Shown: one piece after another, positions 1 to 8,341 of the stretch
Position numbering within the stretch: position 1 is the stretch's first letter
Layout: every line of letters starts with the position of its first letter
The notes under the pieces: model-generated
The model's database searches: none
What the model was told of the DNA's origin: nothing
Seen by the model: the letters and a program-made list of their open reading frames with translations, nothing else
Source: Streptomyces sp. A012304
GTDB lineage: Bacteria; Actinomycetota; Actinomycetes; Streptomycetales; Streptomycetaceae
NCBI RefSeq assembly: GCF_026008495.1
Contig: NZ_BQUN01000098.1
Span: 1 to 64,000, forward strand
Reading direction: 5' to 3'
Length of the DNA: 64,000 bases
Position numbers and translations under genes: made by a program

Positions 1-737
1 GGAGCGGGTGCCGGGGCGGCCGGAGCGGGTGCCGGAGCGGCCGGGGCGGGGGCAGCGGCGGCGGGCGCCGGAGCCGGGGCGGCGGGGGCCGGGGCAGCCG
101 CCGGAGCGGCACCCGGGGCGCCGATGACGGCCAGCTTGGCGCCGACCTCGGCGGTCTCGTCCTCGCCGACCGTGATCTCCAGCAGCACACCGGAGGTGGG
201 CGCCGGGATCTCGGTGTCGACCTTGTCCGTGGAGACCTCGAGCAGCGGCTCGTCGGCCTCGACGGAGTCGCCGACCGACTTCAGCCAGCGGGTGACGGTG
301 CCCTCGGTGACGGACTCGCCGAGCGCGGGCAGGACCACGTCCGTGCCCTCGGCGGAGCCGCCGCCGGTGGCAGCCTCGGCGGTGGGGGCCGGGGCGGGGG
401 CGGCCTGCTCGGTGGAGGGCTGGGCGGCCGGGGCCGGCTCGGGAGCCGGCGGGGCGACCTGCTCGGCGGCCGGGGCCGGAGCGGCGGCGGGCGCGCCCGT
501 GCCGTCGTCGATGACGGCCAGCTCGGCGCCGACCTCGACGGTCTCGTCCTCGGCGACCTTGATGGAGGCGAGGATGCCGGCGGCGGGGGAGGGGATCTCG
601 GTGTCGACCTTGTCGGTCGAGACCTCGAGCAGCGGCTCGTCGGCCTCGACACGCTCGCCCTCGGCCTTCAGCCAGCGGGTGACAGTGCCCTCGGTGACGC
701 TCTCACCGAGCGCCGGAAGGGTTACGGAAACCGCCAT
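1..737 (-). CDS. sucB: Dihydrolipoamide acyltransferase E2, N-terminal part (runs off left edge)
   Basis: E2 core of a 2-oxoacid dehydrogenase complex: carries acyl groups on lipoyl-lysine and passes them to CoA. Only the first 245 residues are inside the window. Two near-identical lipoyl domains are visible (about residues 2-78 and 131-205), each with the lipoylation motif STDKVDTE (K43 and K172). They are joined, and followed, by Ala/Pro-rich flexible linkers whose repetitive coding makes positions 1-120 low complexity. The E1/E3-binding and catalytic domains lie outside. ATG start with AAGGAG about 11 nt upstream. lpdA (E3) lies 65 nt upstream of it in transcription order, so the two are probably one operon. 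In actinobacteria this E2 is usually shared between pyruvate and 2-oxoglutarate dehydrogenases; which complex it serves here is inference. Confidence 0.93.
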   Translation of the reverse strand, partial: MAVSVTLPALGESVTEGTVTRWLKAEGERVEADEPLLEVSTDKVDTEIPSPAAGILASIKVAEDETVEVGAELAVIDDGTGAPAAAPAPAAEQVAPPAPEPAPAAQPSTEQAAPAPAPTAEAATGGGSAEGTDVVLPALGESVTEGTVTRWLKSVGDSVEADEPLLEVSTDKVDTEIPAPTSGVLLEITVGEDETAEVGAKLAVIGAPGAAPAAAPAPAAPAPAPAAAAPAPAAPAPAPAAPAPA

Positions 738-802
738 GGTTTCGGTTGCTCCTTACGAATTGCGGAAGTCTGTGTCGTCGTTCGACGTGGTACGACCGAG
801 GG

Positions 803-2191
803 TCAGTCGTGCGCGTGCAGCGGCTTGCCCGCGAGGGCCAGGTGCGCCTCGCCGAGCGCCTCGTTCTGCGTCGGGTGGGCGTGGATGAGCTGGGCGACCT
901 CGGCCGGCAGCGCCTCCCAGTTGTAGATCAGCTGGGCCTCGCCGACCTGCTCGCCCATGCGGTCGCCGACCATGTGGACGCCGACCACGGCACCGTCCTT
1001 GACCTGGACGAGCTTGATCTCGCCCGCGGTGTTCAGGATCTTGCTCTTGCCGTTGCCCGCCAGGTTGTACTTCAGAGCGACGACCTTGTCCGCGCCGTAG
1101 ATCTCCTTGGCCTTGGCCTCGGTGATACCGACGGAGGCGACCTCCGGGTGGCAGTAGGTCACCCGCGGGACACCGTCGTAGTCGATCGGAACGGTCTTGA
1201 GGCCGGCCAGACGCTCCGCCACCAGGATGCCCTCGGCGAAGCCGACGTGCGCCAGCTGGAGGGTCGGGACGAGGTCACCGACGGCGGAGATGGTCGGGAC
1301 GTTGGTGCGCATGTACTCGTCGACGAGGACGTAGCCGCGGTCCATGGCGACGCCCTGCTCCTCGTAGCCGAGACCGGCGGAGACGGGGCCGCGGCCGACG
1401 GCGACGAGGAGCACCTCGGCCTCGAACTCCTTGCCGTCGGCGAGGGTGACCTTGACACCGTCGGCGGTGTACTCGGCCTTCTGGAAGAAGGTGCCCAGGT
1501 TGAACTTGATGCCGCGCTTGCGGAAGGCGCGCTCAAGAAGCTTGGAGGAGTTCTCGTCCTCGACCGGGACGAGGTGCTTCAGGCCCTCGATGACGGTGAC
1601 GTCGGCCCCGAAGGACTTCCACGCGGAGGCGAACTCGACGCCGATGACGCCGCCGCCGAGGATGATCGCGGACTTCGGCACGCGGTCCAGGACGAGGGCG
1701 TGGTCCGAGGAGATGATGCGGTTGCCGTCGATCTCCAGGCCCGGCAGCGACTTCGGCACGGAGCCGGTCGCGAGGAGGACGTGGCGGCCCTGGACGCGCT
1801 GGCCGTTCACATCGACCGAGGTCGGGGAGGACAGGCGGCCCTCACCCTCGATGTACGTCACCTTGCGGGAGGCGACGAGACCCTGGAGGCCCTTGTAGAG
1901 GCCGGCGATCACGCCGTCCTTGTACTTGTGGACCCCGGCGATGTCGATGCCCTCGAAGGTGGCCTTGACGCCGAACTGCGCGCTCTCGCGGGCCTGGTCG
2001 GCGATCTCGCCCGCGTGCAGCAGGGCCTTGGTGGGGATGCAACCCCGGTGCAGGCAGGTGCCGCCGACCTTGTCCTTCTCGATCAGGGCGACGTCCAGGC
2101 CCAGCTGCGCCCCGCGCAGGGCCGCGGCGTAACCACCGCTACCACCGCCGAGGATCACTAGGTCGAAAACGGTGCTGGCGTCGTTCGCCAC
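803..2191 (-). CDS. lpdA: Dihydrolipoamide dehydrogenase (E3)
   Basis: FAD-dependent enzyme that reoxidises dihydrolipoamide on E2 with NAD+. 462 residues, normal for the family. FAD-binding GGGSGG at residues 15-20, redox-active disulfide in GGTCLHRGC (C46, C51), NAD-binding glycine motif in the middle, and the C-terminal His-Glu active-site pair in HPTQNEALGE (H439, E444). The GTG start at 2191 is chosen because GGAGG sits 7 nt upstream and the protein then begins MANDASTVFDLVILGGG; longer upstream readings would add an unrelated tail. Lies directly upstream of the E2 gene on the same strand, which fits a shared transcript for the 2-oxoacid dehydrogenase complexes. Confidence 0.96.
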   Translation of the reverse strand: MANDASTVFDLVILGGGSGGYAAALRGAQLGLDVALIEKDKVGGTCLHRGCIPTKALLHAGEIADQARESAQFGVKATFEGIDIAGVHKYKDGVIAGLYKGLQGLVASRKVTYIEGEGRLSSPTSVDVNGQRVQGRHVLLATGSVPKSLPGLEIDGNRIISSDHALVLDRVPKSAIILGGGVIGVEFASAWKSFGADVTVIEGLKHLVPVEDENSSKLLERAFRKRGIKFNLGTFFQKAEYTADGVKVTLADGKEFEAEVLLVAVGRGPVSAGLGYEEQGVAMDRGYVLVDEYMRTNVPTISAVGDLVPTLQLAHVGFAEGILVAERLAGLKTVPIDYDGVPRVTYCHPEVASVGITEAKAKEIYGADKVVALKYNLAGNGKSKILNTAGEIKLVQVKDGAVVGVHMVGDRMGEQVGEAQLIYNWEALPAEVAQLIHAHPTQNEALGEAHLALAGKPLHAHD

Positions 2192-2370
2192 GTCACGTCC
2201 TCCATGCATGTGCGCCACGCCGGTCGTCGCTGACCGGTCGGCGGCTGGTGTCCGGCCGCTGTTGCTTCGGCCCTGTGGTGGGGGCCCTGTCCTGCCGAGC
2301 CCCATCTTCGCACTAGTCAGTGGTGAACGAGACGCGGGGCCGGTGTGTGAGACGCCCCACTGCAACGCCG

Positions 2371-2421
2371 AAAGGGGCGCGGGGGACCGCGTGAGCGGCT
2401 CCCCACGCCCCCGCACCCGCC
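2371..2421. repeat. Dispersed GGGGCGCGGGG-type intergenic repeat, copy 1
   Basis: Lies in the 264-nt gap between lpdA and pepA. The core aaaggggcgcgggggaccgc resembles stretches at 28111-28160 and 58156-58205. Each copy has the G-rich core followed by a C-rich arm that can pair with it. This matches a short dispersed repeat commonly seen between Streptomyces genes; it may fold as a hairpin and act as an attenuator or terminator. Confidence 0.55.
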
Positions 2422-2455
2422 GTAGGACGGACGGAACGGACTCGGTGGGCGGGCG

Positions 2456-3991
2456 TCAGCCCAGGTCGCCCGCGGCGGTCAGCTCCGCGAGCCGCACCAG
2501 CGTCCGCACCGCGGTGCCGGTGCCGCCCTTGGGCGTGTAGCCGAACGGCCCGCCCTCGTTGAACGCCGGTCCGGCGATGTCCAGGTGGGCCCAGGTGATG
2601 CCCTCGCCCACGAACTCCTTCAGGAAGAGCCCGGCGACCAGTCCGCCGCCCATCCGCTCGCCCATGTTCGCGATGTCGGCGACGGGCGAGTCCATGCCCT
2701 TGCGCAGGTGCTCCGGCAGCGGCATCGGCCACGCGGGCTCGCCCACCTCCTCGGCGGCCTCGTGCACCGCGGAGCGGAACGCGTCGTCGTTGGCCATGAT
2801 CCCGAACGTCCGGTTGCCCAGCGCCAGCATCATCGCGCCGGTGAGGGTCGCGACGTCCACGATGGCGTCCGGGTTCTCCGCGGAGGCGGCCCACAGCGCG
2901 TCGGCGAGGACCAGCCGGCCCTCGGCGTCGGTGTTGAGGACCTCGACCGTCTTGCCGCTGTACATGCGCAGCACGTCACCGGGGCGGGTGGCGGAGCCGG
3001 ACGGCATGTTCTCGGCCAGCGCCAGCCAGCCGGTGACGTTGACGTCCAGGCCGAGGCGCGCGACGGCGACCACGGCCGCGAAGACCGCCGCCGCGCCGCT
3101 CATGTCGCACTTCATCGTCTCGTTGTGACCGGCCGGCTTCAGCGAGATGCCGCCCGAGTCGTAGGTGATGCCCTTGCCGACGAAGGCGAGGTGCTTCTTC
3201 GCCTTGGAGGAGGTGTACGACAGCTTCACCAGGCGCGGGGCCGACGCGGAGCCGGAGCCGACGCCCAGGATGCCGCCGTAGCCGCCCTTGGCGAGGGCCT
3301 TCTCGTCGAGCACCTGCACCTTGATGCCGTGCTCCTTGGCCGCGGCCTGCGCGATCGCGGCGAAGGCCTCGGGGTTGAGGTCGTTCGGCGGGGTGTTGAC
3401 CAGGTCGCGGGCGCGGTTGAGCTCGTCGGTGACGGCGGCGGCGCGGGCCAGCGCGGCCTTGTGGGCGGCGTCGCGCGGCTTGCCGCCGAGCAGGGTCGCC
3501 TCGGCGAGCGGCGCCTTGCCGTTCTTGGCCTTGGCGTCGGAGCCGGTGCGCGCGGTGCCCTTGTAGGTGTCGAAGGAGTAGGCGCCGAGCGCCACGCCCT
3601 CGGCGACCGCGCCGATGTCTCCGGCGTCCGTCAGGGGCAGGGCGAAGGCGGCCTTCTTGGACCCGGTGAGCGCGCGGGCGGCCACGCCGGCGGCCCGGCG
3701 CAGGGCCTCGGCGTCGTACGAGGCGTCCTTCTCGGGCTCCCCGCCCAGCCCCACCGCCAGCACGAGCGGCGCCTTGAAGCCGGCCGGGGCGGGCAGCTTC
3801 GTCACCTCGCCCTCGGCGCCGGTGGCCCCGAGGGTCTCCAGGATGCCGGCGAGCCGGCCGTCGTAGGCCTTGTCCACGGCCTCGGCGCCCGGGGTGACAA
3901 CCGGGCCCTGAGCGCCCTTGGCGACACCGATCACGATCGCGTCGGCCCGCAGGCCGGGCGCCGCGGCGGTGCTGAGAGTGAGAGCAGTCAC
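2456..3991 (-). CDS. pepA: Leucyl aminopeptidase, M17 family
   Basis: Cytosolic dinuclear-metal aminopeptidase that removes N-terminal residues from peptides. 511 residues, the usual size. The C-terminal catalytic half holds the M17 signature NTDAEGRL and the metal-binding segment VGKGITYDSGG; the N-terminal half is the variable macrodomain-like region. GTG start at 3991 gives MTALTLSTAAAPGLRADAIV, the expected N-terminus; an upstream ATG at 4129 would add 46 low-complexity residues. A TAGGGT -10-like element lies on the same strand at 4068-4063. Transcribed toward lpdA but 264 nt away, so it may have its own transcript. Confidence 0.95.
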   Translation of the reverse strand: MTALTLSTAAAPGLRADAIVIGVAKGAQGPVVTPGAEAVDKAYDGRLAGILETLGATGAEGEVTKLPAPAGFKAPLVLAVGLGGEPEKDASYDAEALRRAAGVAARALTGSKKAAFALPLTDAGDIGAVAEGVALGAYSFDTYKGTARTGSDAKAKNGKAPLAEATLLGGKPRDAAHKAALARAAAVTDELNRARDLVNTPPNDLNPEAFAAIAQAAAKEHGIKVQVLDEKALAKGGYGGILGVGSGSASAPRLVKLSYTSSKAKKHLAFVGKGITYDSGGISLKPAGHNETMKCDMSGAAAVFAAVVAVARLGLDVNVTGWLALAENMPSGSATRPGDVLRMYSGKTVEVLNTDAEGRLVLADALWAASAENPDAIVDVATLTGAMMLALGNRTFGIMANDDAFRSAVHEAAEEVGEPAWPMPLPEHLRKGMDSPVADIANMGERMGGGLVAGLFLKEFVGEGITWAHLDIAGPAFNEGGPFGYTPKGGTGTAVRTLVRLAELTAAGDLG

Positions 3992-4296
3992 GGTGGTGAA
4001 ATCTCGCTTCCGATGTGAAGTTGCATGGCCGGAATGTGTGGGTCGACCGGGCCCGACAGCCGACCCTAGATCCGGGCTGGGGGTACGGTCGCTACCGGGG
4101 TCGGCCGAACCGGCGCGGCGAACCGGCACGGAGAGACCCCGGGACGAGCGTACGCGTGCCTGTGCGGTCGCTCATGCACGCGGGTTGTTCACCTCTCGGT
4201 GGCGTCGTCGCCACTTCTCGATCCTCGCACTCCATGAGGTGCGTCACAGCGGCCGGGTCCCCGCGCGGGCGGCCGGGCGGTGGCGCCGGTGCCTGG
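3992..4296. other. 305-nt intergenic region upstream of pepA
   Basis: No convincing gene. Read on the minus strand it holds a -10-like TAGGGT at 4068-4063, about 72 nt before the pepA GTG, with no good -35. The rest, up to the cobS stop at 4297, shows no clear terminator or operator. Confidence 0.5.
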
Positions 4297-5088
4297 TCAG
4301 GCGCCGAGGCAGAGCAGGACGAGCGCCGTCGTCGCCGCCGTCTCCGCCAGTCCGCCGAAGACGTCGCCGGTGACGCCGCCGAAGCGGCGGACGCAGTGGC
4401 GCAGGAGGAGTTCGGCGGCGCCGAGGGCGAGGACGAGCGCGCCGGCCGCGCGCACGGCGTCCTCCGGTCCGAACGGCAGGCCCGCGGCCGCCGCCAGGAG
4501 CGCGCAGAGGGCCGTCACCGCCAGCGCGTTCCGCACCGGGACCGCTCCGGCGACCGCCGCCCCCAGCCCGTCCGGCCGGGCGGGCGGCACCCCCGCGCGG
4601 GCGGCCAGGGTGAGCGCCAGCCGGGCCGCGAGGGCCGCGACGACGGCGGCGACCGCGCCCCGCGCCCAGGAGGCGTCGTAGGCCCGCGCCAGCGCGGCGA
4701 CCTGGGCGAGCAGCACGAAGACCAGGGTGAGCACGCCGAACGGCCCGATGTCCGACTGCTTCATGATCCGCAGCGCGTCCTCGGCGGGCTTCCCGCTGCC
4801 CAGCCCGTCCGCGGTGTCGGCCAGCCCGTCCAGGTGCAGGCCACGGGTGAGGACGGCGGGTACGGCGGCGGAGGCGACGGCGGCGAGCAGCGGGCCCGCG
4901 CCCAGGAACAGCGCCAGCAGGCCGAGTCCGGCCGCGCAGCCGCCGACGACCAGTCCGACCGCGGGGGCGCTCAGCATGCCGCCGCGCGCGGCCTCACGGT
5001 CCCAGCGGGTCACCCGGACGGGGAGCACGGTGAGGGTGCCGAAGGCGAAACGGAGGCCGTCGAGGGGCGAGGGCGAGGGCGTGGACAC
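4297..5088 (-). CDS. cobS: Adenosylcobinamide-GDP ribazoletransferase (cobalamin synthase)
   Basis: Integral membrane enzyme joining adenosylcobinamide-GDP to alpha-ribazole (phosphate), the last assembly step of cobalamin. 263 residues, almost all hydrophobic helices. The family's acidic motif is visible as HLDGLADTADGLG, with a second conserved segment MKQSDIGPFGV just after it. GTG start at 5088 gives MSTPSPSPLDGLRFAFGTLTVLPV, where the L-T-x-L-P-V stretch is typical of CobS N-termini. cobT (5954-7102) and the CobU fusion (8342-9565) on the same strand supply its two substrates, but a plus-strand membrane gene separates them. Confidence 0.95.
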   Translation of the reverse strand: MSTPSPSPLDGLRFAFGTLTVLPVRVTRWDREAARGGMLSAPAVGLVVGGCAAGLGLLALFLGAGPLLAAVASAAVPAVLTRGLHLDGLADTADGLGSGKPAEDALRIMKQSDIGPFGVLTLVFVLLAQVAALARAYDASWARGAVAAVVAALAARLALTLAARAGVPPARPDGLGAAVAGAVPVRNALAVTALCALLAAAAGLPFGPEDAVRAAGALVLALGAAELLLRHCVRRFGGVTGDVFGGLAETAATTALVLLCLGA

Positions 5089-5149
5089 CGGCGCAGGTTA
5101 CCGGGCGGTCGGACGGGCGCCCTCGGCAGCCGGGGACGAAAATGCGCAT

Positions 5150-5911
5150 ATGGGAGATTGGTGGGAGCGGAACATCGTCGAGCCGGGCAAGCTGCCGCTG
5201 CTTCTCGCCCTCACCGCCTTCGTCCTGACCTTCGTGGTCACCCGTGTCGTCACCCGGATGATCCGGGCGGGGAAGGGCCCGTTCGGCAACGTCAGCGCGG
5301 GCGGGGTGCACGTCCACCACGTCGTTCCGGGGGTCGTCCTGACCGTCCTCGGCGGCTTCGGCACGGTGGCCAGTTTCCGGCACGGCGTCGGCTCGGCCAC
5401 CTTCGCGGTCGTCTTCGGCATCGGCGTGGGGCTCGTCCTGGACGAGTTCGCGCTCGTCCTGCACCTCGCTGACGTGTACTGGACGGAGGCCGGGCGCAAG
5501 AGCGTCGAGGTCGTCGTCCTCACGGCGGCCCTGGTCGGGCTGGTGCTGGTGGGCTTCTCGCCGTTCGGGGTCGACGACGTGAGCGCGGACGAGCGCCAGG
5601 ACCGGGGGAGCGTCATCTCGACCGTGGCGGTCAACTTCCTGTTCGCCCTGGCCGTGCTCAGCAAGGGCAAGGCCAGGATGGCGGCCTTCAGCGTGATCGT
5701 TCCGCTGGTCGGCCTGATCGGCTTCGTCCGGCTGGCCCGCCCCGGCTCCCCGTGGGCCCGCCGCTTCTACCGCCGCCGGCCCCGCGCCCGGGCGAAGGCC
5801 GCCCTGCGCGCCTACCACCACGACCGACGGTGGGCCCGGCCGCGGCGGGTGCTGGGGGACTGGCTCGGCGGCAAGACGGACGCGGAGCTGGACGCGGCGG
5901 GCCGGAAGTGA
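5150..5911 (+). CDS. Conserved polytopic membrane protein
   Basis: 253-residue membrane protein of unknown function. The N-terminus MGDWWERNIVEPGKLPLLLALTA leads into the first membrane helix. It then has several further hydrophobic segments, a His-rich loop (GGVHVHHVVPGVVL, about residues 48-61) and a basic C-terminal tail rich in Arg. ATG at 5150 has no clear Shine-Dalgarno. An in-frame GTG further upstream would overlap the divergent cobS start at 5088. It sits between cobS and cobT on the opposite strand, but nothing in its sequence links it to cobalamin. I do not recognise a named family. Confidence 0.8.
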   Translation: MGDWWERNIVEPGKLPLLLALTAFVLTFVVTRVVTRMIRAGKGPFGNVSAGGVHVHHVVPGVVLTVLGGFGTVASFRHGVGSATFAVVFGIGVGLVLDEFALVLHLADVYWTEAGRKSVEVVVLTAALVGLVLVGFSPFGVDDVSADERQDRGSVISTVAVNFLFALAVLSKGKARMAAFSVIVPLVGLIGFVRLARPGSPWARRFYRRRPRARAKAALRAYHHDRRWARPRRVLGDWLGGKTDAELDAAGRK

Positions 5912-5953
5912 CGGAGGTGGCAGAGCGGGGCCGAGGCGGCGGCGCGCCTGCTC

Positions 5954-7102
5954 CTACGCCTGCTCCTCTTCCTGGCCGCCCTGGTCGCCCTGGCCGCCCT
6001 GGCCGCCCTCGTCTTCCCGCTGCTCCGGCTCCCCCTGGTCCTTCTGCTCCTCGGCGGGGGCCTTCTCCGGCAGTTCGGCGGCCAGTGCCGCCGCGGCCTG
6101 CACCAGCGGCAGTGCCAGCAGCGCGCCCGCGCCCTCGCCCACGGTCAGTCCCTGGTCCATCAGCGGCTCCAGCGCCATCCGGTCCAGCGCCTTGGCCTGC
6201 CCCGGCTCCCCGCTCTTCTGGCCGGCCAGCCACCAATCCGGCGCGCGGAAGGCGATCCGCTGCCCGACGAGCGCGCACGCCGCGACCACGACGCCGTCCA
6301 GCAGGACCGGCACCTTCCGCACCGCGCACTGCAACAGGAAACCCGTCATGGCGGCGAGATCGGCCCCGCCCACGGTCGCCAGCAGCTGCAACTGGTCCCC
6401 GAGCACCGGCCGCGCCCGCCGCAGCCCGTCGCGGATCGCCGCGCACTTGCGCATCCACGCCAGGTCGTCGATCGCCTCCCCGCCCCGCCCGGTCACCACG
6501 GACGCGTCGGTTCCGCACAGCGCCGCGATCAGCACGCCCGCCGCCGTCGTGCCGCCGACGCTGACATCGCCGAGCACGACCAGGTCCGTCCCGGAGTCGG
6601 CCTCCTCGTCGGCCACCGCGACACCCGCCCGGAAGGCCGCCTCCGCCTCCTCCAGTGTCAGCGCGTCCTCGATGTCGATACGACCGCTGCCGCGCCGCAC
6701 CCGATGCCGTACGACGGCCTCCGGGAACGCGTCCGGCTCGCAGTCCAGGGACATGTCCACGACCCGCAGCGGCACCCCGAGCCGACGTGCCAGCACCGAC
6801 GCCGGACGGCCGCCCTCCAGCACCTCCCGCACCAGCTCCGCCGCGCTGCCGGCGGGCCGCGCCGAGACGCCCAGCTCGGCGACGCCGTGGTCGCCGGCGA
6901 AGAGCACCACCCGAGGCCGTACGACCGGCCGCACGGGCACCGAACCCTGCGCCGCCGCCAGCCACTCACCCAGGTCGTCCAGGCGTCCCAGCGCTCCGGG
7001 CGGCACGATCTGACGTTCCCGGCGCGCCTCCGCGTCGCGGCGCACCCCACCGTCGGGGCGCTCGATCAGATCGGTGAAGTCGTCGAGATTAAGCGAGCTC
7101 AT
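5954..7102 (-). CDS. cobT: Nicotinate-nucleotide--dimethylbenzimidazole phosphoribosyltransferase
   Basis: Makes alpha-ribazole phosphate from dimethylbenzimidazole and nicotinate mononucleotide, the lower ligand used by CobS. 382 residues. N-terminal region GRLDDLGEWLA, central RPRVVLFAGDHGVAELGVS and C-terminal LTVGEGAGALLALPL are all CobT motifs; the Glu in GEGAG (E323) is the expected catalytic base. ATG start at 7102. The last 40 residues are an unusual Glu/Gln/Gly tail (EDEGGQGGQGDQGGQEEEQA) beyond the normal fold. It is low complexity and likely disordered. Confidence 0.95.
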   Translation of the reverse strand: MSSLNLDDFTDLIERPDGGVRRDAEARRERQIVPPGALGRLDDLGEWLAAAQGSVPVRPVVRPRVVLFAGDHGVAELGVSARPAGSAAELVREVLEGGRPASVLARRLGVPLRVVDMSLDCEPDAFPEAVVRHRVRRGSGRIDIEDALTLEEAEAAFRAGVAVADEEADSGTDLVVLGDVSVGGTTAAGVLIAALCGTDASVVTGRGGEAIDDLAWMRKCAAIRDGLRRARPVLGDQLQLLATVGGADLAAMTGFLLQCAVRKVPVLLDGVVVAACALVGQRIAFRAPDWWLAGQKSGEPGQAKALDRMALEPLMDQGLTVGEGAGALLALPLVQAAAALAAELPEKAPAEEQKDQGEPEQREDEGGQGGQGDQGGQEEEQA

Positions 7103-7276
7103 TCGCCGAACAGTACCGGCACCGATCGAACAGTTCCGCGCCACAGTTCCGCGCCACTTCCCCACCACACCCCCACGACGTCTTTGCACCCAAGATCGCG
7201 ATCCCCTACGTTCCGTTTTGCCATGAATTGCCGCGCTCTGCGTGGCCCCTCCGTACCCCCCACACCGGAGCCGCTC

Positions 7277-8236
7277 ATGCCCCCCAGGCCCATCCACGAG
7301 CCGCGCCGTGACGACTGCCCCTGGTGCGGATCGAGACGGCTGCGCACCCGTCTGCGCGCTCCGGACCTGCTGCACCACCACAAGCCCGGGACGTTCGTGG
7401 TCGACCAGTGCCGCGACTGCGCCCACGTCTTCCAGAACCCCCGCCTCACCGCGGAGGGGCTCGCGCTCTACCAACGGCACCCGGTGGGGGAGCACGGCCA
7501 CGACCTCACCGCGCGCATCCTCGCCACCGGCACCCGCCGACGCCGCCTGCGCGCCACCGCCCGCGCGATGCTGCGCCTCCCGGAGCCGGAGAGCTGGCTG
7601 GACGTGGGCACCGGCCACGCGCACTTCCCGGAGGTGGCCAAGAAGCTGTTCGTGTACACGTCGTTCGACGGCCTGGACCCCACCGCGCGGGTGGAGCGGG
7701 CGCGGGAGGCGGGCCGGGTGGAGGAGGCCCACCGCGGGCACCTCACCCACCCCGCGATCGTGGCCCGGCTGCGCGCCCGCTACGACGTCGTCAGCATGCT
7801 CCACCACCTGGAGCACTCCCTCGACCCCCGCGAGGAAATCCGCGCCGCGCTCACCGTCCTGCGGCCCGGCGGCCACCTCCTCGTGGAAGTCCCCGACCCG
7901 CGCAGCGCGTTCGCCGCGCTCCTCGGCAAGTGGTGGGTGCCGCACGGCCAGCCCCGCCACCTCCACCTGATGCCCCTGGCCAACCTCCGCACCGAACTGG
8001 AGACCCAGGGCTGCACGATCGTCACCGTCGACCGCCAGGCCGCCCACATCCCCTACGACCTGGCGGCGGCCCTCTCCCTGACCCTCGCCCGGAGCATCCC
8101 CCCGACCCGCCGGCCGCTCCTGCGCGCCACCGCCCCCCTCGTCACGGCGGCCTCGGCCCTGGACCACACCCTGTCCCCGGTCCTGAGCCGCATCGGCTTC
8201 GCCAACGCGTACCGCGTCATCGCCCGCAGGAACTGA
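7277..8236 (+). CDS. SAM-dependent methyltransferase with N-terminal zinc ribbon
   Basis: 319 residues. A rubredoxin-like zinc knuckle opens the protein (C14-P-W-C17 and C45-R-D-C48). It is followed by a class I methyltransferase domain with the SAM-binding LDVGTG at residues 108-113 and MLHHLEH/LRPGGHLLVEVPDP further on, a layout seen in Methyltransf_23-type enzymes acting on sugars, lipids or quinone-like substrates. ATG at 7277 is preferred because GGAG lies 6 nt upstream; an earlier in-frame ATG at 7223 lacks one. Divergent from cobT and convergent with the CobU fusion. The substrate cannot be read from the sequence. Confidence 0.85.
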   Translation: MPPRPIHEPRRDDCPWCGSRRLRTRLRAPDLLHHHKPGTFVVDQCRDCAHVFQNPRLTAEGLALYQRHPVGEHGHDLTARILATGTRRRRLRATARAMLRLPEPESWLDVGTGHAHFPEVAKKLFVYTSFDGLDPTARVERAREAGRVEEAHRGHLTHPAIVARLRARYDVVSMLHHLEHSLDPREEIRAALTVLRPGGHLLVEVPDPRSAFAALLGKWWVPHGQPRHLHLMPLANLRTELETQGCTIVTVDRQAAHIPYDLAAALSLTLARSIPPTRRPLLRATAPLVTAASALDHTLSPVLSRIGFANAYRVIARRN

Positions 8237-8253
8237 CCGCCAGACCTCTCGCG

Positions 8254-8270
8254 GGCCGCCCTGGGCGGCG
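8254..8270. terminator. Weak G+C hairpin between convergent genes
   Basis: GCCGCC-CTG-GGCGGC forms a short 6-bp hairpin just after the methyltransferase stop, in the 105-nt gap before the convergent CobU fusion. No T run. Could be a bidirectional terminator, but such short G+C repeats arise easily here. Confidence 0.3.
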
Positions 8271-8341
8271 CGGGCGGGCGCGGGCGGCACCCCGTCAGCG
8301 CCGGGCCGCGCCACCCACCCCACGGCCACCCCGGCGCCCCG

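Noticed and set aside
746..2161. Long open frame opposite lpdA (and similar long frames opposite pepA, ctaD, qcrB, the RND gene and pimB)
   Set aside because: They mirror strongly coding genes on the other strand. High-GC codon bias keeps antisense frames open; their products are repetitive Arg/Gly/Ala/Val-rich and match no family.
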